DNA of 64,000 nt from Chryseobacterium sp. ISL-80. GTDB lineage: Bacteria > Bacillota > Bacilli > Bacillales > Cytobacillaceae. Under the pieces are notes generated by a model. That model did no database searches. It saw only the letters and a list, made by a program, of their open reading frames with translations, and had not been told where the DNA came from. The DNA is taken from NCBI GenBank assembly GCA_018613055.1, contig JAGGQZ010000024.1:48706-112705 (forward strand), read 5' to 3'. Shown piece after piece: positions 1 through 8,438 of the stretch. Position numbers and translations under genes: made by a program. Position 1 is the stretch's first letter. Every line of letters starts with the position of its first letter.

Positions 1-688
1 TTGCTGTAAGGATCGCTGTGTTTGGATATTGGAGCCAGCCATTATACGGCAGCGGATCCAGAAAGTTTTTATACTTGAACACTGATTTGATGGTATAACG
101 GTAGCCGGGTATATCAAATTCATCCAGACTGTCCGGAACATGGCTCAGCGGATTGTAAACCGGAGTATTGCCATCCTTCCATGTCAAGTTGGGAATCCCG
201 CCAAGCTGATGCGTGCCGTCTTTCAAATACTTAATCAACAGCAGCATCAATTTTTCTGTAGAGTCACCTCTCATGACAAAATCGATGAAGGGATACTCAA
301 TTAATTCTTTATGGTAATAGGTAGCAGAAAGTCCGCCAAAAACGATGGGGGTTTGTGGGTGAAGATTTTTGACAATTTTGGCAAGCTCGATGCTGCCATG
401 AGCATGTGGTAGCCAGTGCAGGTCAATCCCAAAGGCACGTGTCTTGACTTTTTTCAGTTTCTTTTCCACATCGAAGCTTTCATCCATCAGCATCCTGTTG
501 GCGATATTGATGATTTTCACTCGCAGTCCCTGACGTTCCAAATATTCAGCAATACTTGTCAGCCCAATAGGATACATTTCAAAAACTGGAGATGACGGAA
601 CAACATCACTGATTGGGCCAGCCAGCAATGCATTTTTCCGGAAATCATATACACTTGGTGCATGGAGAAGGACTAAATCGTATTTCAA
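1..688 (-). CDS. B12-binding domain / radical SAM protein, N-terminal part (runs off window)
   Basis: An open frame on the minus strand runs from a TTG codon at 686-688 to the window edge without a stop (about 229 residues visible). The start is preceded by GAGGTGAGTGC, a good ribosome binding site. The N-terminus (MKYDLVLLHAPSVYDF) and the segments YPIGLTSIAEYLE and VFGGLSATYY are typical of the cobalamin-binding Rossmann domain placed ahead of a radical SAM domain. The CxxxCxxC cluster would lie beyond the window, so the radical SAM half is inferred from the family, not seen. Such proteins carry out B12-dependent methylations or rearrangements; the substrate cannot be told here. Confidence 0.8.
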   Translation of the reverse strand, partial: MKYDLVLLHAPSVYDFRKNALLAGPISDVVPSSPVFEMYPIGLTSIAEYLERQGLRVKIINIANRMLMDESFDVEKKLKKVKTRAFGIDLHWLPHAHGSIELAKIVKNLHPQTPIVFGGLSATYYHKELIEYPFIDFVMRGDSTEKLMLLLIKYLKDGTHQLGGIPNLTWKDGNTPVYNPLSHVPDSLDEFDIPGYRYTIKSVFKYKNFLDPLPYNGWLQYPNTAILTA

Positions 689-921
689 AGCACTCACCTC
701 GAAAAAATAGAATCTATTAAGATTGCCTATAACAGAAAATGTCTGATTACACCTTAATCATAACTCTGGCATCCTTCGTCCAAGACCGGCAAAGGTATAT
801 ATTTTGTGAACAGCTGAACATTAACAAGTGTGAAATCCCCATATATCCCATGCGTGACAAGTGTTTGCAGATTTATGAAAGTTTTGTGGAGGGGTAAGTA
901 GCTATTTATAATAGGCTATCG

Positions 922-952
922 AAAAAAAAGAGACTGCACATCGGCAATCTCT
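922..952 (-). terminator. Intrinsic terminator after the coiled-coil ORF
   Basis: Read on the minus strand: GAGATTGC-CGATGT-GCAGTCTC hairpin followed by eight T. It lies just past the stop of the 960-1313 gene. Confidence 0.75.
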
Positions 953-959
953 CCAAAAT

Positions 960-1313
960 CTATTTTTCCTGCTGGACGATCAGGATCTCTTCCTCGACTC
1001 TTCCCAATTTCAATAAATGGGAATCAAGGCGTTTATGGATTGTGCTGAATTCAGAATTGTTCTTCATTTCGGTCTGGGTCATTAATTCTTTCAGCATATT
1101 TTCGATTTTTGCACTTTGAAGCTCTTCCATTCTTTCAAGTGCGTCTTTTATATCTGTTATATCGATTTGATTTGAAGTTACGCGATGTTCGATGCTATCC
1201 ACTTTTTCAAGTCGGTCAAGTCTCTTCTCGATGCTTTCGGTCCGCTTATTCAGGGAATCGATTGAACTTTCGATCCCTTTTAACAGATTGACGATTTCAG
1301 ATAAACCTTCCAT
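960..1313 (-). CDS. Small coiled-coil protein, unknown function
   Basis: I do not recognise a named family. The 117-residue product (MEGLSEIVNLLKGIESSIDS...) is almost entirely charged heptad-like helix with repeated Leu/Ile at a/d positions, so a coiled coil is the clear structural expectation; there is no signal peptide or membrane segment. I chose the ATG at 1311-1313 because AAGGGGAG lies 9 nt upstream, whereas the ATG at 1340 has no ribosome binding site. It has its own terminator and stands alone between the radical SAM gene and the guanidinium exporter. Similar small coiled-coil proteins are common in Bacillus genomes and in prophages, but nothing else here is phage-like. Confidence 0.75.
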   Translation of the reverse strand: MEGLSEIVNLLKGIESSIDSLNKRTESIEKRLDRLEKVDSIEHRVTSNQIDITDIKDALERMEELQSAKIENMLKELMTQTEMKNNSEFSTIHKRLDSHLLKLGRVEEEILIVQQEK

Positions 1314-1460
1314 TTCAGCATGCTCCCCTTCATTTGGCATAAATCAATTTTAACATCATTAAACATATCGATATGTTACAAAACTGGTAACAAATAAGCC
1401 TGATGTTTTCAAATCCGACATATTTTCAGTTCGATTCATCCGTGACGGAAATCCCAGCAA

Positions 1461-1496
1461 AAAAGCAGACTGCATGAAATGCCAGTCTGCTTTCTA
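1461..1496 (-). terminator. Intrinsic terminator of the SMR exporter gene
   Basis: AAAGCAGACTG and CAGTCTGCTTT form an 11-bp stem with a short loop; on the minus strand it ends in TTTTTT directly after the exporter stop codon. Confidence 0.85.
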
Positions 1497-1501
1497 TATG
1501 G

Positions 1502-1825
1502 TCAATTGCTCCCCGAAGTTGCCTTCAGACCAATGATCCCGATTAAAATGAATGCGACAAACATCAGCCTCAAAAGATTACGCGGTTCCCCAAACAGGAT
1601 GATTCCAAGTATGACAGCACCGGCAGCACCGATCCCCGTCCAGATGGCATAAGCGGTCCCGATGGGCAGCGTCTTGACGGCCATGGATAAAAAGTAAAAG
1701 CTTATTGCCATACCGGCCAGAGTGATCAACGATGGGATTGCTTTGGTAAATCCCTCCGTATACTTTAGGCCAATTGCCCATACCACTTCAAATATGCCAG
1801 CTATAACTAAAAAGATCCAAGCCAT
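1502..1825 (-). CDS. gdx: SMR-family guanidinium exporter (Gdx/SugE)
   Basis: A 107-residue protein with four membrane helices, the size of small multidrug resistance transporters. The conserved membrane-embedded glutamate is visible in helix 1 ([14 protein letters not shown]). The pattern [20 protein letters not shown] and ILFGEP is that of the SugE/Gdx branch, which works as a dimeric antiporter expelling guanidinium ion against protons. The start at 1823-1825 follows AAAGGAGCAATCAGT. The assignment to the guanidinium (rather than drug) branch is strongly supported by the guanidine-I riboswitch and terminator directly upstream. It is monocistronic, with its own terminator. A homodimeric single-gene form is expected because no partner SMR gene is adjacent. 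Confidence 0.93.
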   Translation of the reverse strand: MAWIFLVIAGIFEVVWAIGLKYTEGFTKAIPSLITLAGMAISFYFLSMAVKTLPIGTAYAIWTGIGAAGAVILGIILFGEPRNLLRLMFVAFILIGIIGLKATSGSN

Positions 1826-2011
1826 ACTGATTGCTCCTTTCACTAAGTCTCTTTTCGTAAATCTTGTTGCGTTCACACACCAACATCTGGGGCTATACAA
1901 ATAGTCTCACCTATTAGATTAGAAAGCATCTCCGAAAAGAGCTCCGAATCTTTCAAATGCGGGTTGTTGTATTTGTACGAAGCAACATTCAATGCGAAAA
2001 CAGCTTTCATT

Positions 2012-2050
2012 AAAAAAACCCGGGAGATATCATTCGATATCTCCCGGGTT
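2012..2050 (-). terminator. Riboswitch-controlled terminator ahead of gdx
   Basis: On the minus strand CCCGGGAGATATC-loop-GATATCTCCCGGG forms a perfect 13-bp stem followed by seven T. Its 5' arm overlaps the conserved CCCGGGAGA end of the guanidine aptamer, so ligand-bound aptamer and terminator are mutually exclusive. Confidence 0.92.
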
Positions 2051-2134
2051 TTTGTCCCTCCGTGTACACAGGTGTTCCTGTGCGTCCTCTCTCGGACCAG
2101 TCCAGCAATGCTGCTGCGGAACCCTAGAGGACTT
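2036..2134 (-). promoter_or_regulatory. Guanidine-I riboswitch (ykkC class) of gdx
   Basis: Minus-strand sequence contains, in order, the class hallmarks CTAGGGTTCCG, TGGTCCGAGAG, ACACGGAGGGA and AAACCCGGGAGA, separated by variable hairpins (GCAGCATTGC; CACAGGAACACCTGTG). This is the conserved core of the ykkC/guanidine-I motif. Guanidine binding stabilises the aptamer, prevents the downstream terminator and turns on the exporter. The aptamer ends about 210 nt before the gdx start. Confidence 0.95.
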
Positions 2135-2184
2135 TTCATAATAGGAATAGTATCATAATTGAACTCCACAGTCAAAAGAATGCA

Positions 2185-4542
2185 TTAATTCGCAAGGAGC
2201 TCTCTGTTCATCATGGTTTCGTATTCATTCGATGGCAAAGGCGGCGAATAGTAATAGCCCTGGACTTCCTGGCAGCCCAGCGACTTCAGCAAGTCAATCT
2301 GAGATTCTGTCTCCACTCCCTCAGCTATGACCTTCAACTTAAGGTTTGTTGCCATAGAAACAATCGTAGAAATGATTTCGCGATTTTCCTGGGAGTGTGA
2401 AACGAAGCTTTGATCGATTTTCAGGCGATCGACTGAAAGCTTGCTCAAATAGCTCAATGAACTGTACCCTGTTCCAAAATCATCGATGCTTACTTCAATC
2501 CCAATTCCCCTCAGTGCCTGAAGCTGTTCATTGATGCTGTCTTCCTTCTTAATCATGATGCTTTCAGTTACTTCAATTTCAATCAATTCACCCACTAAAT
2601 CATACTCTTTAAGAGATTGCTGCATGAATTTCACGAAATCCTCCTGATAAAAATGGATGATCGAGATATTGATGGATGTCCGCGGAACCTCGTACCTCTG
2701 CTCCTTCCAGGTGACAAGCTGGCTGAACACCTGCCTGATGATCATCCGCTCTAGCGGTACGATCAAGTTTGCCTCCTCGGCAATCGGGATGAACACTCCA
2801 GGAGGAATCATTCCGTGGCGAGGATGCTTCCATCTTGCTAATGCTTCTGCTCCGGTTATTTCATTTGTGTTGGCATTGTACTTTGGCTGATAGAAAACGG
2901 TAAGTGAATCATTATTGATTGCGTTTCGCAATTCATTCTCCAATTCAAATTTATTGACATCCTGATCGACCATACTCTCGTCAAAAAACTGGAAGTTATT
3001 CGTTCCGTTCTCCTTCGCTTTATACATAGCCATGTCGGCGTACTTCAACAGCAGCTCTAGATCGCTTGTATCATCTGGAAAATGGGCAATCCCGATACTT
3101 GCCGTAATCAAAAACTCCATTCCCCCGGCAAATAGCGGTGACTGGAACGCCTTGACCACCTCTGCTGCGACTATTTCCGGCTTATTCCCTTCTGTCACGA
3201 GAATCGCGAACTCATCACCGCCGATTCTGGCAACCAGGCAGTTCTCAGGTGTCACCTTTGCAAGTTCCCTGCCGATTTGCACGAGAATCTTATCACCAAA
3301 CGAGTGGCCAAACGTGTCATTGATTCTTTTAAAACGGTCAAAATCTAGGTAAATCAAAGAAAAAGTTTCATCCTTAATGTACAATCCTGCCATCACTTTC
3401 TCTAAATTGCGCCTGTTTGGCAAATTGGTCAGTTCATCATGATACGCAAGGTACTCAATCATTTTGTCTGCTTTTTTCTGTTCTGTGATATCCCTGACAA
3501 TTCCAAAAACACCAACAGTCGTATTTTTAACGATGATCCTGACGGCCGTGATTCTCACTTCAGCGAAGGTCGAATCCGCTTTTTTCAAGGAGGTTTCTAT
3601 CACCTTCGTCTCGCCGCTCAGTACTTTCCGGTAATATCTCCTGATTTTCTCCCCTTCTTCGCTGCCGCCAATCAACTCGATAAAATGGAGACCAGTGAGT
3701 TCATTCGCTGTATAGCCTGTCAGCTCGACGGCCTCTTTGTTCACATTCAAGATAGATCCCTGCAAATCAACCCTGAAGACTGAATCAGGGTTATGACTGA
3801 ACAAGGATAAATGGGACTGGACATTCTTCATGATTAATTTTTCACCGAAAAGGTCCGGGATGAGCATAAAGAATAAATTAGCCATGGCCATATAAATGAA
3901 TGGAGCCATAAAAGATTGGATTCCTGCTCCTTCCGTGATTGGCATCATCGAAGTCAGGACAATATAAGGGATGCCGCCTAAGGCCATACCACCAAAGACA
4001 CTACCCAAATATTTATATTTTTTTATAAACTCATAAATATCCTCATTTGTAATCTGCATCAGGAACCTGAGCAGCACAAAGGATGTGACTGTCACCATTA
4101 AAGTGCTTAAAACCGTTAAAATCCACTGAATCTCAATTGTATCGCTGAAAATGATATAGAATGCTGTATACTCTGCAATCATAATGCTGGCGGCGATCAG
4201 CAAACTTGTGTATATGTACTGTGGCGTATTGGCAATATCTCTTTGCGCAAGGTTCAAAGCTGCATATGCCCCTATTGAGCAAATGCCAAAGAACAGCAGA
4301 AAGAATAAATAAAAATTGCCTGTTGAAAAGGGGACACCTGCTGATATGATCACAAAAATATGTGTCAATAAAAAGGTGAATGCCAGAAGCAGTGAATACA
4401 GAGCAATCCTTCGTTTTTTTCTGTCAGTATTTTTTTTGATCTGTCTGCTGAATTCGACCGCCATAATTGATGAAATCATCAAGAAGACAACGGTCAAAGC
4501 GATTGTTTTTATGTCAAATATGTACATTTGGGGAATCTCCAT
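2185..4542 (-). CDS. Membrane PAS-GGDEF-EAL cyclic-di-GMP turnover protein
   Basis: About 785 residues. The first about 260 residues hold seven or eight hydrophobic helices, followed by a PAS domain (about 270-375), a GGDEF domain with intact RIGGDEF, and an EAL domain. The EAL catalytic set is complete: EALARW, IEVTES, DDFGTGYSS, KIDQSF, AEGVET and QGY. No RxxD inhibitory site is visible five residues before GGDEF. Both diguanylate cyclase and c-di-GMP phosphodiesterase activities are therefore possible; which dominates cannot be read from sequence. I start at 4540-4542 (GAGGGG upstream); an alternative ATG 15 nt downstream is also preceded by GGAG. An open frame extends to 4695 but has no ribosome binding site. 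Confidence 0.9.
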   Translation of the reverse strand: MEIPQMYIFDIKTIALTVVFLMISSIMAVEFSRQIKKNTDRKKRRIALYSLLLAFTFLLTHIFVIISAGVPFSTGNFYLFFLLFFGICSIGAYAALNLAQRDIANTPQYIYTSLLIAASIMIAEYTAFYIIFSDTIEIQWILTVLSTLMVTVTSFVLLRFLMQITNEDIYEFIKKYKYLGSVFGGMALGGIPYIVLTSMMPITEGAGIQSFMAPFIYMAMANLFFMLIPDLFGEKLIMKNVQSHLSLFSHNPDSVFRVDLQGSILNVNKEAVELTGYTANELTGLHFIELIGGSEEGEKIRRYYRKVLSGETKVIETSLKKADSTFAEVRITAVRIIVKNTTVGVFGIVRDITEQKKADKMIEYLAYHDELTNLPNRRNLEKVMAGLYIKDETFSLIYLDFDRFKRINDTFGHSFGDKILVQIGRELAKVTPENCLVARIGGDEFAILVTEGNKPEIVAAEVVKAFQSPLFAGGMEFLITASIGIAHFPDDTSDLELLLKYADMAMYKAKENGTNNFQFFDESMVDQDVNKFELENELRNAINNDSLTVFYQPKYNANTNEITGAEALARWKHPRHGMIPPGVFIPIAEEANLIVPLERMIIRQVFSQLVTWKEQRYEVPRTSINISIIHFYQEDFVKFMQQSLKEYDLVGELIEIEVTESIMIKKEDSINEQLQALRGIGIEVSIDDFGTGYSSLSYLSKLSVDRLKIDQSFVSHSQENREIISTIVSMATNLKLKVIAEGVETESQIDLLKSLGCQEVQGYYYSPPLPSNEYETMMNRELLAN

Positions 4543-5077
4543 CCTGCCCCTCGTTTCTGTCTTTTTTATGGCTGCGTTCGGATTGGATACGGCTTTTTGA
4601 ATACTTGATCCGAATTCTTGCAGGTAGCGGGGCTCATTTCGAATATGCTTCCAATATTCGTTGACTTTGGCACCAAAGAGCCTTCTTTTATGCAATGCAT
4701 GTCAGGCAGTAAACAGAGCCTATTATTATAATGGACTACAGTTTTGGCCAGACGACAATTTCCCTGTTAAAGAACAAACCTTTTTCAATATTATACATTA
4801 ATCATCAATGAAAAGAGCGATTAAATAGACTATTTTCTTAATTTTCAAAACGAAATCCCCCACAAGAGGGCAACTATTTTATATAATGAAAGTAGAAATA
4901 GCTTCTTTTTCTTTTGTTCAGCCCCAACACTCCACATCGATTATTCTTCTCAGAAAAAATCTTATTCCTTATATATGTATCGGCCATAAACCTGGAATTC
5001 TTAAGAGGGAAACATCTGTTAGAGTTTTTGCTCTAAACTATTTAACACGTCGAGCAATTTTGAAGGGAGGAATTGTT
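4543..5077. other. A+T-rich intergenic region between divergent genes
   Basis: No credible gene is seen. The region separates the GGDEF-EAL gene (leftward) from the DUF3939-type gene (rightward) and should hold both promoters; TATAAT-like boxes occur on each strand but I could not pair them with convincing -35 boxes. I looked for a c-di-GMP riboswitch here and saw none. Confidence 0.5.
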
Positions 5078-5731
5078 ATGAAAACCGGGAGAAAAAGCGA
5101 AAAAGACGGGAACTTGTTCAATGGGACAGCGGCCATGAAAGCTTTATCCGCAATCGTCTGGCCAATAACCGGCTATCTTTTTGACCTATTGTCGAGTTTG
5201 TATCCCTTGTTCACAATCATGGGCACAATCGCTGGAGTTGCTCACGTTTTGTTTGCCATCAGGAAAAAGCAAGGCGGAAATGAGGAAAAAAAATCCTGGC
5301 CAATCATAGATTCCAGTGTGGAAGAGATTAGACAGGCAGTAAGAATATATTCAGACCAACTTCCAAAAGGTGTTTATCGAACGATCCTTGTAAAGGACGA
5401 TCATAGCATTGATTTAGAACAACTCGCCCCCATCTTGAAAGGTTTTCCTGCCCGAAGATTTTACATGTCAAAGGAAACCTACGATATTTTTGCAGAGGAT
5501 GAAAAAAAACTTGCGATCACACTCGATAAAGTCCAAAGAGCAGTCGATCACTATGTGAAAGAATTTAAAGAGTTTCCCGTTTTGCCATATGATCCATCGA
5601 ACAGGGTGAACTATTATCAGCTGTTGAAGGCTCATTGTCTTGATGTCGAGCCGGAAATCGAGCTGTATATCACCAATTACGATGGTCTTGTCACTCATAA
5701 AAAACCAAAGGAAAACAGCACGATGATATAA
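5078..5731 (+). CDS. DUF3939-like protein with AtpZ-like membrane N-terminus
   Basis: The 217-residue product starts at ATG 5078, preceded by AAGGGAGGAATTGTT. Residues about 17-63 form two hydrophobic helices arranged like the AtpZ/AtpI ATP-synthase accessory family (GYLFDLLSSLYPLFTIMGTI). From about 75 onward the sequence (WPIIDSS, LPKGVYRTILV, GFPARRFYMSKETYDIF, KEFPVLPYDP, INYY-like NYYQLLK) resembles the Bacillus DUF3939 family of unknown function. The assignment is from memory of the family pattern. It converges on the DUF202 gene with only 3 bp between stops. No operon partner is evident. Confidence 0.75.
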   Translation: MKTGRKSEKDGNLFNGTAAMKALSAIVWPITGYLFDLLSSLYPLFTIMGTIAGVAHVLFAIRKKQGGNEEKKSWPIIDSSVEEIRQAVRIYSDQLPKGVYRTILVKDDHSIDLEQLAPILKGFPARRFYMSKETYDIFAEDEKKLAITLDKVQRAVDHYVKEFKEFPVLPYDPSNRVNYYQLLKAHCLDVEPEIELYITNYDGLVTHKKPKENSTMI

Positions 5732-5734
5732 AGA

Positions 5735-6103
5735 TCAAAATAAAATAGTGATTAAATATAATCCGAGTAATAGGAAAATAAAAAAGATAATTCCTGTTGA
5801 AACCTTTATCAGACTATTTGCCGACTCGAAGGTCTGGCTGTTAATGTTTTTCTGTACTGAAAAATAATGAATGGTCGCAAGAGCAAGGATGGTCAGACCG
5901 ATCAGCAGGGAAAAAATGCTGACAAAAACAGCGATTGTATCGGCAAGCTGGCTCACTGACTTGATACTGTTGAAATGCAAGCTTGATGCCAAAAATCCAA
6001 TTCCAATGATGGCGATGGATGTCCTGACCCATGCAAGATAAGTTCGTTCGTTCGCAAGATGCTGTTGGATATATTTAGATTCGAGCGTTTTGTTCTCTTC
6101 CAT
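5735..6103 (-). CDS. DUF202 (YidH-type) membrane protein
   Basis: A 122-residue protein with three membrane helices. The signature LANERTYLAWVRTSIAIIG near residues 15-35 is diagnostic of DUF202. The start at 6101-6103 is preceded by GAGGGGATTGAA. DUF202 proteins sit in the cytoplasmic membrane; the molecular function is not established. The gene stands alone, converging on the upstream-neighbour gene with a 3-bp gap. Confidence 0.88.
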   Translation of the reverse strand: MEENKTLESKYIQQHLANERTYLAWVRTSIAIIGIGFLASSLHFNSIKSVSQLADTIAVFVSIFSLLIGLTILALATIHYFSVQKNINSQTFESANSLIKVSTGIIFFIFLLLGLYLITILF

Positions 6104-6255
6104 TTCAATCCCCTCTTTCATTTGTATCACCTAAATTTTATCACGCGAGCACCATGCTTCCCCTTCATATGCTCAACCCTATCCACTTTCTGCCTGTTTT
6201 ATCATTCCTCGCGAATGGGAATAGTTATGCATCCTTAGATAGGAGGGTGGAATAT

Positions 6256-6936
6256 ATGATTTATATTATGATTGCGCTAAAGCTGGTCATCGGGCTTGCT
6301 GCACTTATTATTGTTACAAGGCTTCTTGGCAAAAAGGAGATGTCTCAGGTCACCCCTTTCGATTTTGTCTATGCGGTCGTTTTAGGCGGATTGGTCGAGG
6401 AAAACTTGTTTGAAAAGTCGTCTTCTACGATTTGGGAAATGCTATTCGGGATTGCTGTCTGGGGACTTTTGATTTTCATTGTAGAAAAAACAACCCAGAA
6501 ATCTGATAAACTGCGGCCAATCCTGAAAGGACAGGCAGAACCACTTGTCAAAAATGGGGAAATACAGATTGAAAACCTGAATAAGGCTGAGCTTGAAATG
6601 GAGCAATTAAAATCTCTATTACGGCTTAAAGGTGTTTTTTCCATGAATGATGTGAAGGATGTCATACTCGAAACAAGTGGAAACATCAGCGTACTGTTAA
6701 AACCAAAAGCACAAACCCCGACATATGCAGGACTTGATGTACACGCTCCTAGATCAGATATCGCTGAAACGGTCGTTGATGAAGGAAAGCCAGTAAAGAA
6801 TGGCCTAAAAAATATTGGCAAGGACGAGAAATGGCTAAATCAAAAACTGAATGAGGAAGGAATACAACAGCTGGATGAGGTCTATTTCGCTGAATGGTCC
6901 GAGTCTGATGGATTCTATATCCAGCAGAAAAGCTAG
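6256..6936 (+). CDS. DUF421 (YetF/YdfR-type) membrane protein
   Basis: 226 residues beginning MIYIMIALK, preceded by AGGAGGGTGGAATAT. Three N-terminal membrane helices carry the family signature [19 protein letters not shown] followed by VVLGG. The soluble C-terminal part contains [12 protein letters not shown] and [19 protein letters not shown], the DUF421 cytoplasmic domain. In spore formers the family includes YetF and YrbG-type proteins and is often linked to the spore or stress envelope; the activity is unknown. An upstream in-frame extension to 6154 lacks a ribosome binding site. Confidence 0.88.
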   Translation: MIYIMIALKLVIGLAALIIVTRLLGKKEMSQVTPFDFVYAVVLGGLVEENLFEKSSSTIWEMLFGIAVWGLLIFIVEKTTQKSDKLRPILKGQAEPLVKNGEIQIENLNKAELEMEQLKSLLRLKGVFSMNDVKDVILETSGNISVLLKPKAQTPTYAGLDVHAPRSDIAETVVDEGKPVKNGLKNIGKDEKWLNQKLNEEGIQQLDEVYFAEWSESDGFYIQQKS

Positions 6937-7000
6937 CTCAGATTTTATTGGCCATGATTCCACCATGGTTTTAATGCGTTATAATGAAGGTGGGAGGCTG

Positions 7001-7321
7001 ATGATATTGAAAGAAAAGAAAAATGAAACGGCTGAACTGGATGAGGAAACCTTGTTCATGGTGTCGCAAACCTTCAAGGCCTTATCTGATCCGACTCGTC
7101 TGAGGATTCTTCACCTGCTGTTTCAGGGAGAACATTCAGTCAATGAAATTGCCGAAAAACTGTCATTGCTGCAATCCACTGTTTCACATCAATTGCGTTT
7201 TTTAAAAAACCTCAGGCTCGTTACATTCAGGAGAGAGGGTACAACCCTTTATTACACTCATGACGATGAACATGTCATCGACCTGCTGCGACAAAGCATA
7301 GAACATGCCAGCCATCAGTGA
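7001..7321 (+). CDS. czrA: ArsR/SmtB-family zinc/cobalt-responsive repressor (CzrA)
   Basis: A winged-helix regulator of about 105 residues. The recognition region reads [15 protein letters not shown]. The last helix carries DDEHV...IEHASH, matching the alpha-5 metal site of CzrA (Asp, His from one chain and His, His from the other), so Zn(II)/Co(II) sensing is expected. Start: GGTGGGAGG lies 3 nt from ATG 7001 and 9 nt from TTG 7007; TTG 7007 is quite possible. The gene converges on czcD, and a hairpin made from its last codons and downstream sequence serves both. A 24-bp palindrome before czcD is its likely operator. Confidence 0.9.
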   Translation: MILKEKKNETAELDEETLFMVSQTFKALSDPTRLRILHLLFQGEHSVNEIAEKLSLLQSTVSHQLRFLKNLRLVTFRREGTTLYYTHDDEHVIDLLRQSIEHASHQ

Positions 7322-7345
7322 ATCTGAATTGGCTGGCATGTTTTT
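7303..7345. terminator. Bidirectional terminator between czrA and czcD
   Basis: ACATGCCAGCCA (7303-7314) pairs perfectly with TGGCTGGCATGT (7330-7341), followed by TTTTTAATTA. The left arm lies inside the end of czrA; the stop codon is in the loop. Confidence 0.8.
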
Positions 7346-8279
7346 AATTACACGGCCCATGTGCACACGGGCAGCCGTGTTCCTCCGCTTCGACCTGGAG
7401 CGTGCTGTGGTCGATGCCAAACCGGTCATGCAGCAGTGTCTGCGCCGCCCTGAGGACACGGTCATGTGCTCCTTCTCCTTCGACCGCAATATGGCCGCTA
7501 AGCATGAAAACCCCTGATGTGATTGACCAAACATGAACATCGTGTACATCTCTAACTTGTGGAATCTTCAATATTTCCTCTTTCACTTCTTCTAATTTAA
7601 TTTGCTCCGGAGTACCTTCCATCAAGACATGGAAGCTATCCTTTGTAACCCTCAAGCCACTGATAATGATCAAGATCGCCACTGCGACACTCGCGATTGG
7701 ATCCGCAAGTCCCCAGCCAAAAAAGTAAATAAGCAATGCAGCAACGATTGCGCCAACCGAGCCCAGCATGTCACCTATTACATGGAGAAATGCACTCCTG
7801 ACGTTCAAGTTCTCATCTTTGTCACCCCGCATTAAAATCCATGCCGCGACTATATTGACCAGTAAACCGATAACTGAAATGGTCAGCATTCCAAGACTCT
7901 GCACTTCAGGAGGATTGGCCAGGCGATGGTACGCTTCGACAAATATATAAATCGAGATAATGATCAATGTCAGACCATTGAGAGCAGCAGCGATAATTTC
8001 AAAACGTTTGAATCCATACGTCTTTGTGTGAGTAGCTTTCTTTTCACCAAGCTTCATCGCAAATAAACTCAACCCAAGTGCAGCCGCATCAGAAAGCATA
8101 TGCCCGGCATCCGAAAGAAGTGCCAGACTGTTTGTAAGGATGCCTCCGATTACCTCGACAATCATGAAAGCTGAGATTAAAAGGAACGACCAGAATAATG
8201 CTTTTTTATTGTTTGTATGACTATGGCCATGACTGTGGCTGTGGCTGTGGCTGTGGCCGTGTGAATGATTATGGCCCAT
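7344..8279 (-). CDS. czcD: Cation diffusion facilitator, zinc/cobalt/cadmium efflux (CzcD)
   Basis: 311 residues with six membrane helices. A His-rich N-terminus (HSHGHSHSHSHSHGHSH) and the two HxxxD metal-site motifs (SDAGHMLSD in helix 2 and HVIGDMLGS in helix 5) identify a CDF metal:proton antiporter of the CzcD/ZitB branch. The cytoplasmic domain ends with a CPCAHGPC tail, probably an extra metal ligand set. The ATG at 8277-8279 follows AGGGAGGGCTGACAA. A perfect inverted repeat 18 nt upstream of the start is the likely CzrA operator. It exports excess Zn/Co/Cd from the cytoplasm. Confidence 0.95.
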   Translation of the reverse strand: MGHNHSHGHSHSHSHSHGHSHTNNKKALFWSFLLISAFMIVEVIGGILTNSLALLSDAGHMLSDAAALGLSLFAMKLGEKKATHTKTYGFKRFEIIAAALNGLTLIIISIYIFVEAYHRLANPPEVQSLGMLTISVIGLLVNIVAAWILMRGDKDENLNVRSAFLHVIGDMLGSVGAIVAALLIYFFGWGLADPIASVAVAILIIISGLRVTKDSFHVLMEGTPEQIKLEEVKEEILKIPQVRDVHDVHVWSITSGVFMLSGHIAVEGEGAHDRVLRAAQTLLHDRFGIDHSTLQVEAEEHGCPCAHGPCN

Positions 8280-8296
8280 TTGTCAGCCCTCCCTTT

Positions 8297-8320
8297 ATAT
8301 ATGAATATATGCTCATATAT
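8297..8320. promoter_or_regulatory. Putative CzrA (ArsR-family) operator of czcD
   Basis: Perfect 8-8 inverted repeat ATATATGA-N8-TCATATAT, the form expected for SmtB/CzrA-type operators, located between the czcD ribosome binding site and upstream DNA. Confidence 0.8.
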
Positions 8321-8400
8321 ATTATTATGACTCAAATGTGAAAATGGTTCAACAATAAGCTTGTCTATTTTATTTACCTTATTATTATGTTTTTCACACA

Positions 8401-8432
8401 TAAAAAAACCGCCAGTAATCAGCGGTTTGGTT
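8401..8432 (-). terminator. Intrinsic terminator of spoVR
   Basis: Minus strand: AAACCGC-TGATTACTG-GCGGTTT followed by a T run, directly after the spoVR stop. Confidence 0.85.
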
Positions 8433-8438
8433 CTGGAC

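Noticed and set aside
4543..5077. A c-di-GMP riboswitch before the GGDEF-EAL gene
   Set aside because: I searched both strands for the GEMM core blocks and did not find them.
8221..8279. The repeated GGCTGTG-type sequence at the 5' end of czcD as a tandem repeat element
   Set aside because: It simply encodes the His-Ser repeats of the transporter's metal-binding N-terminus.
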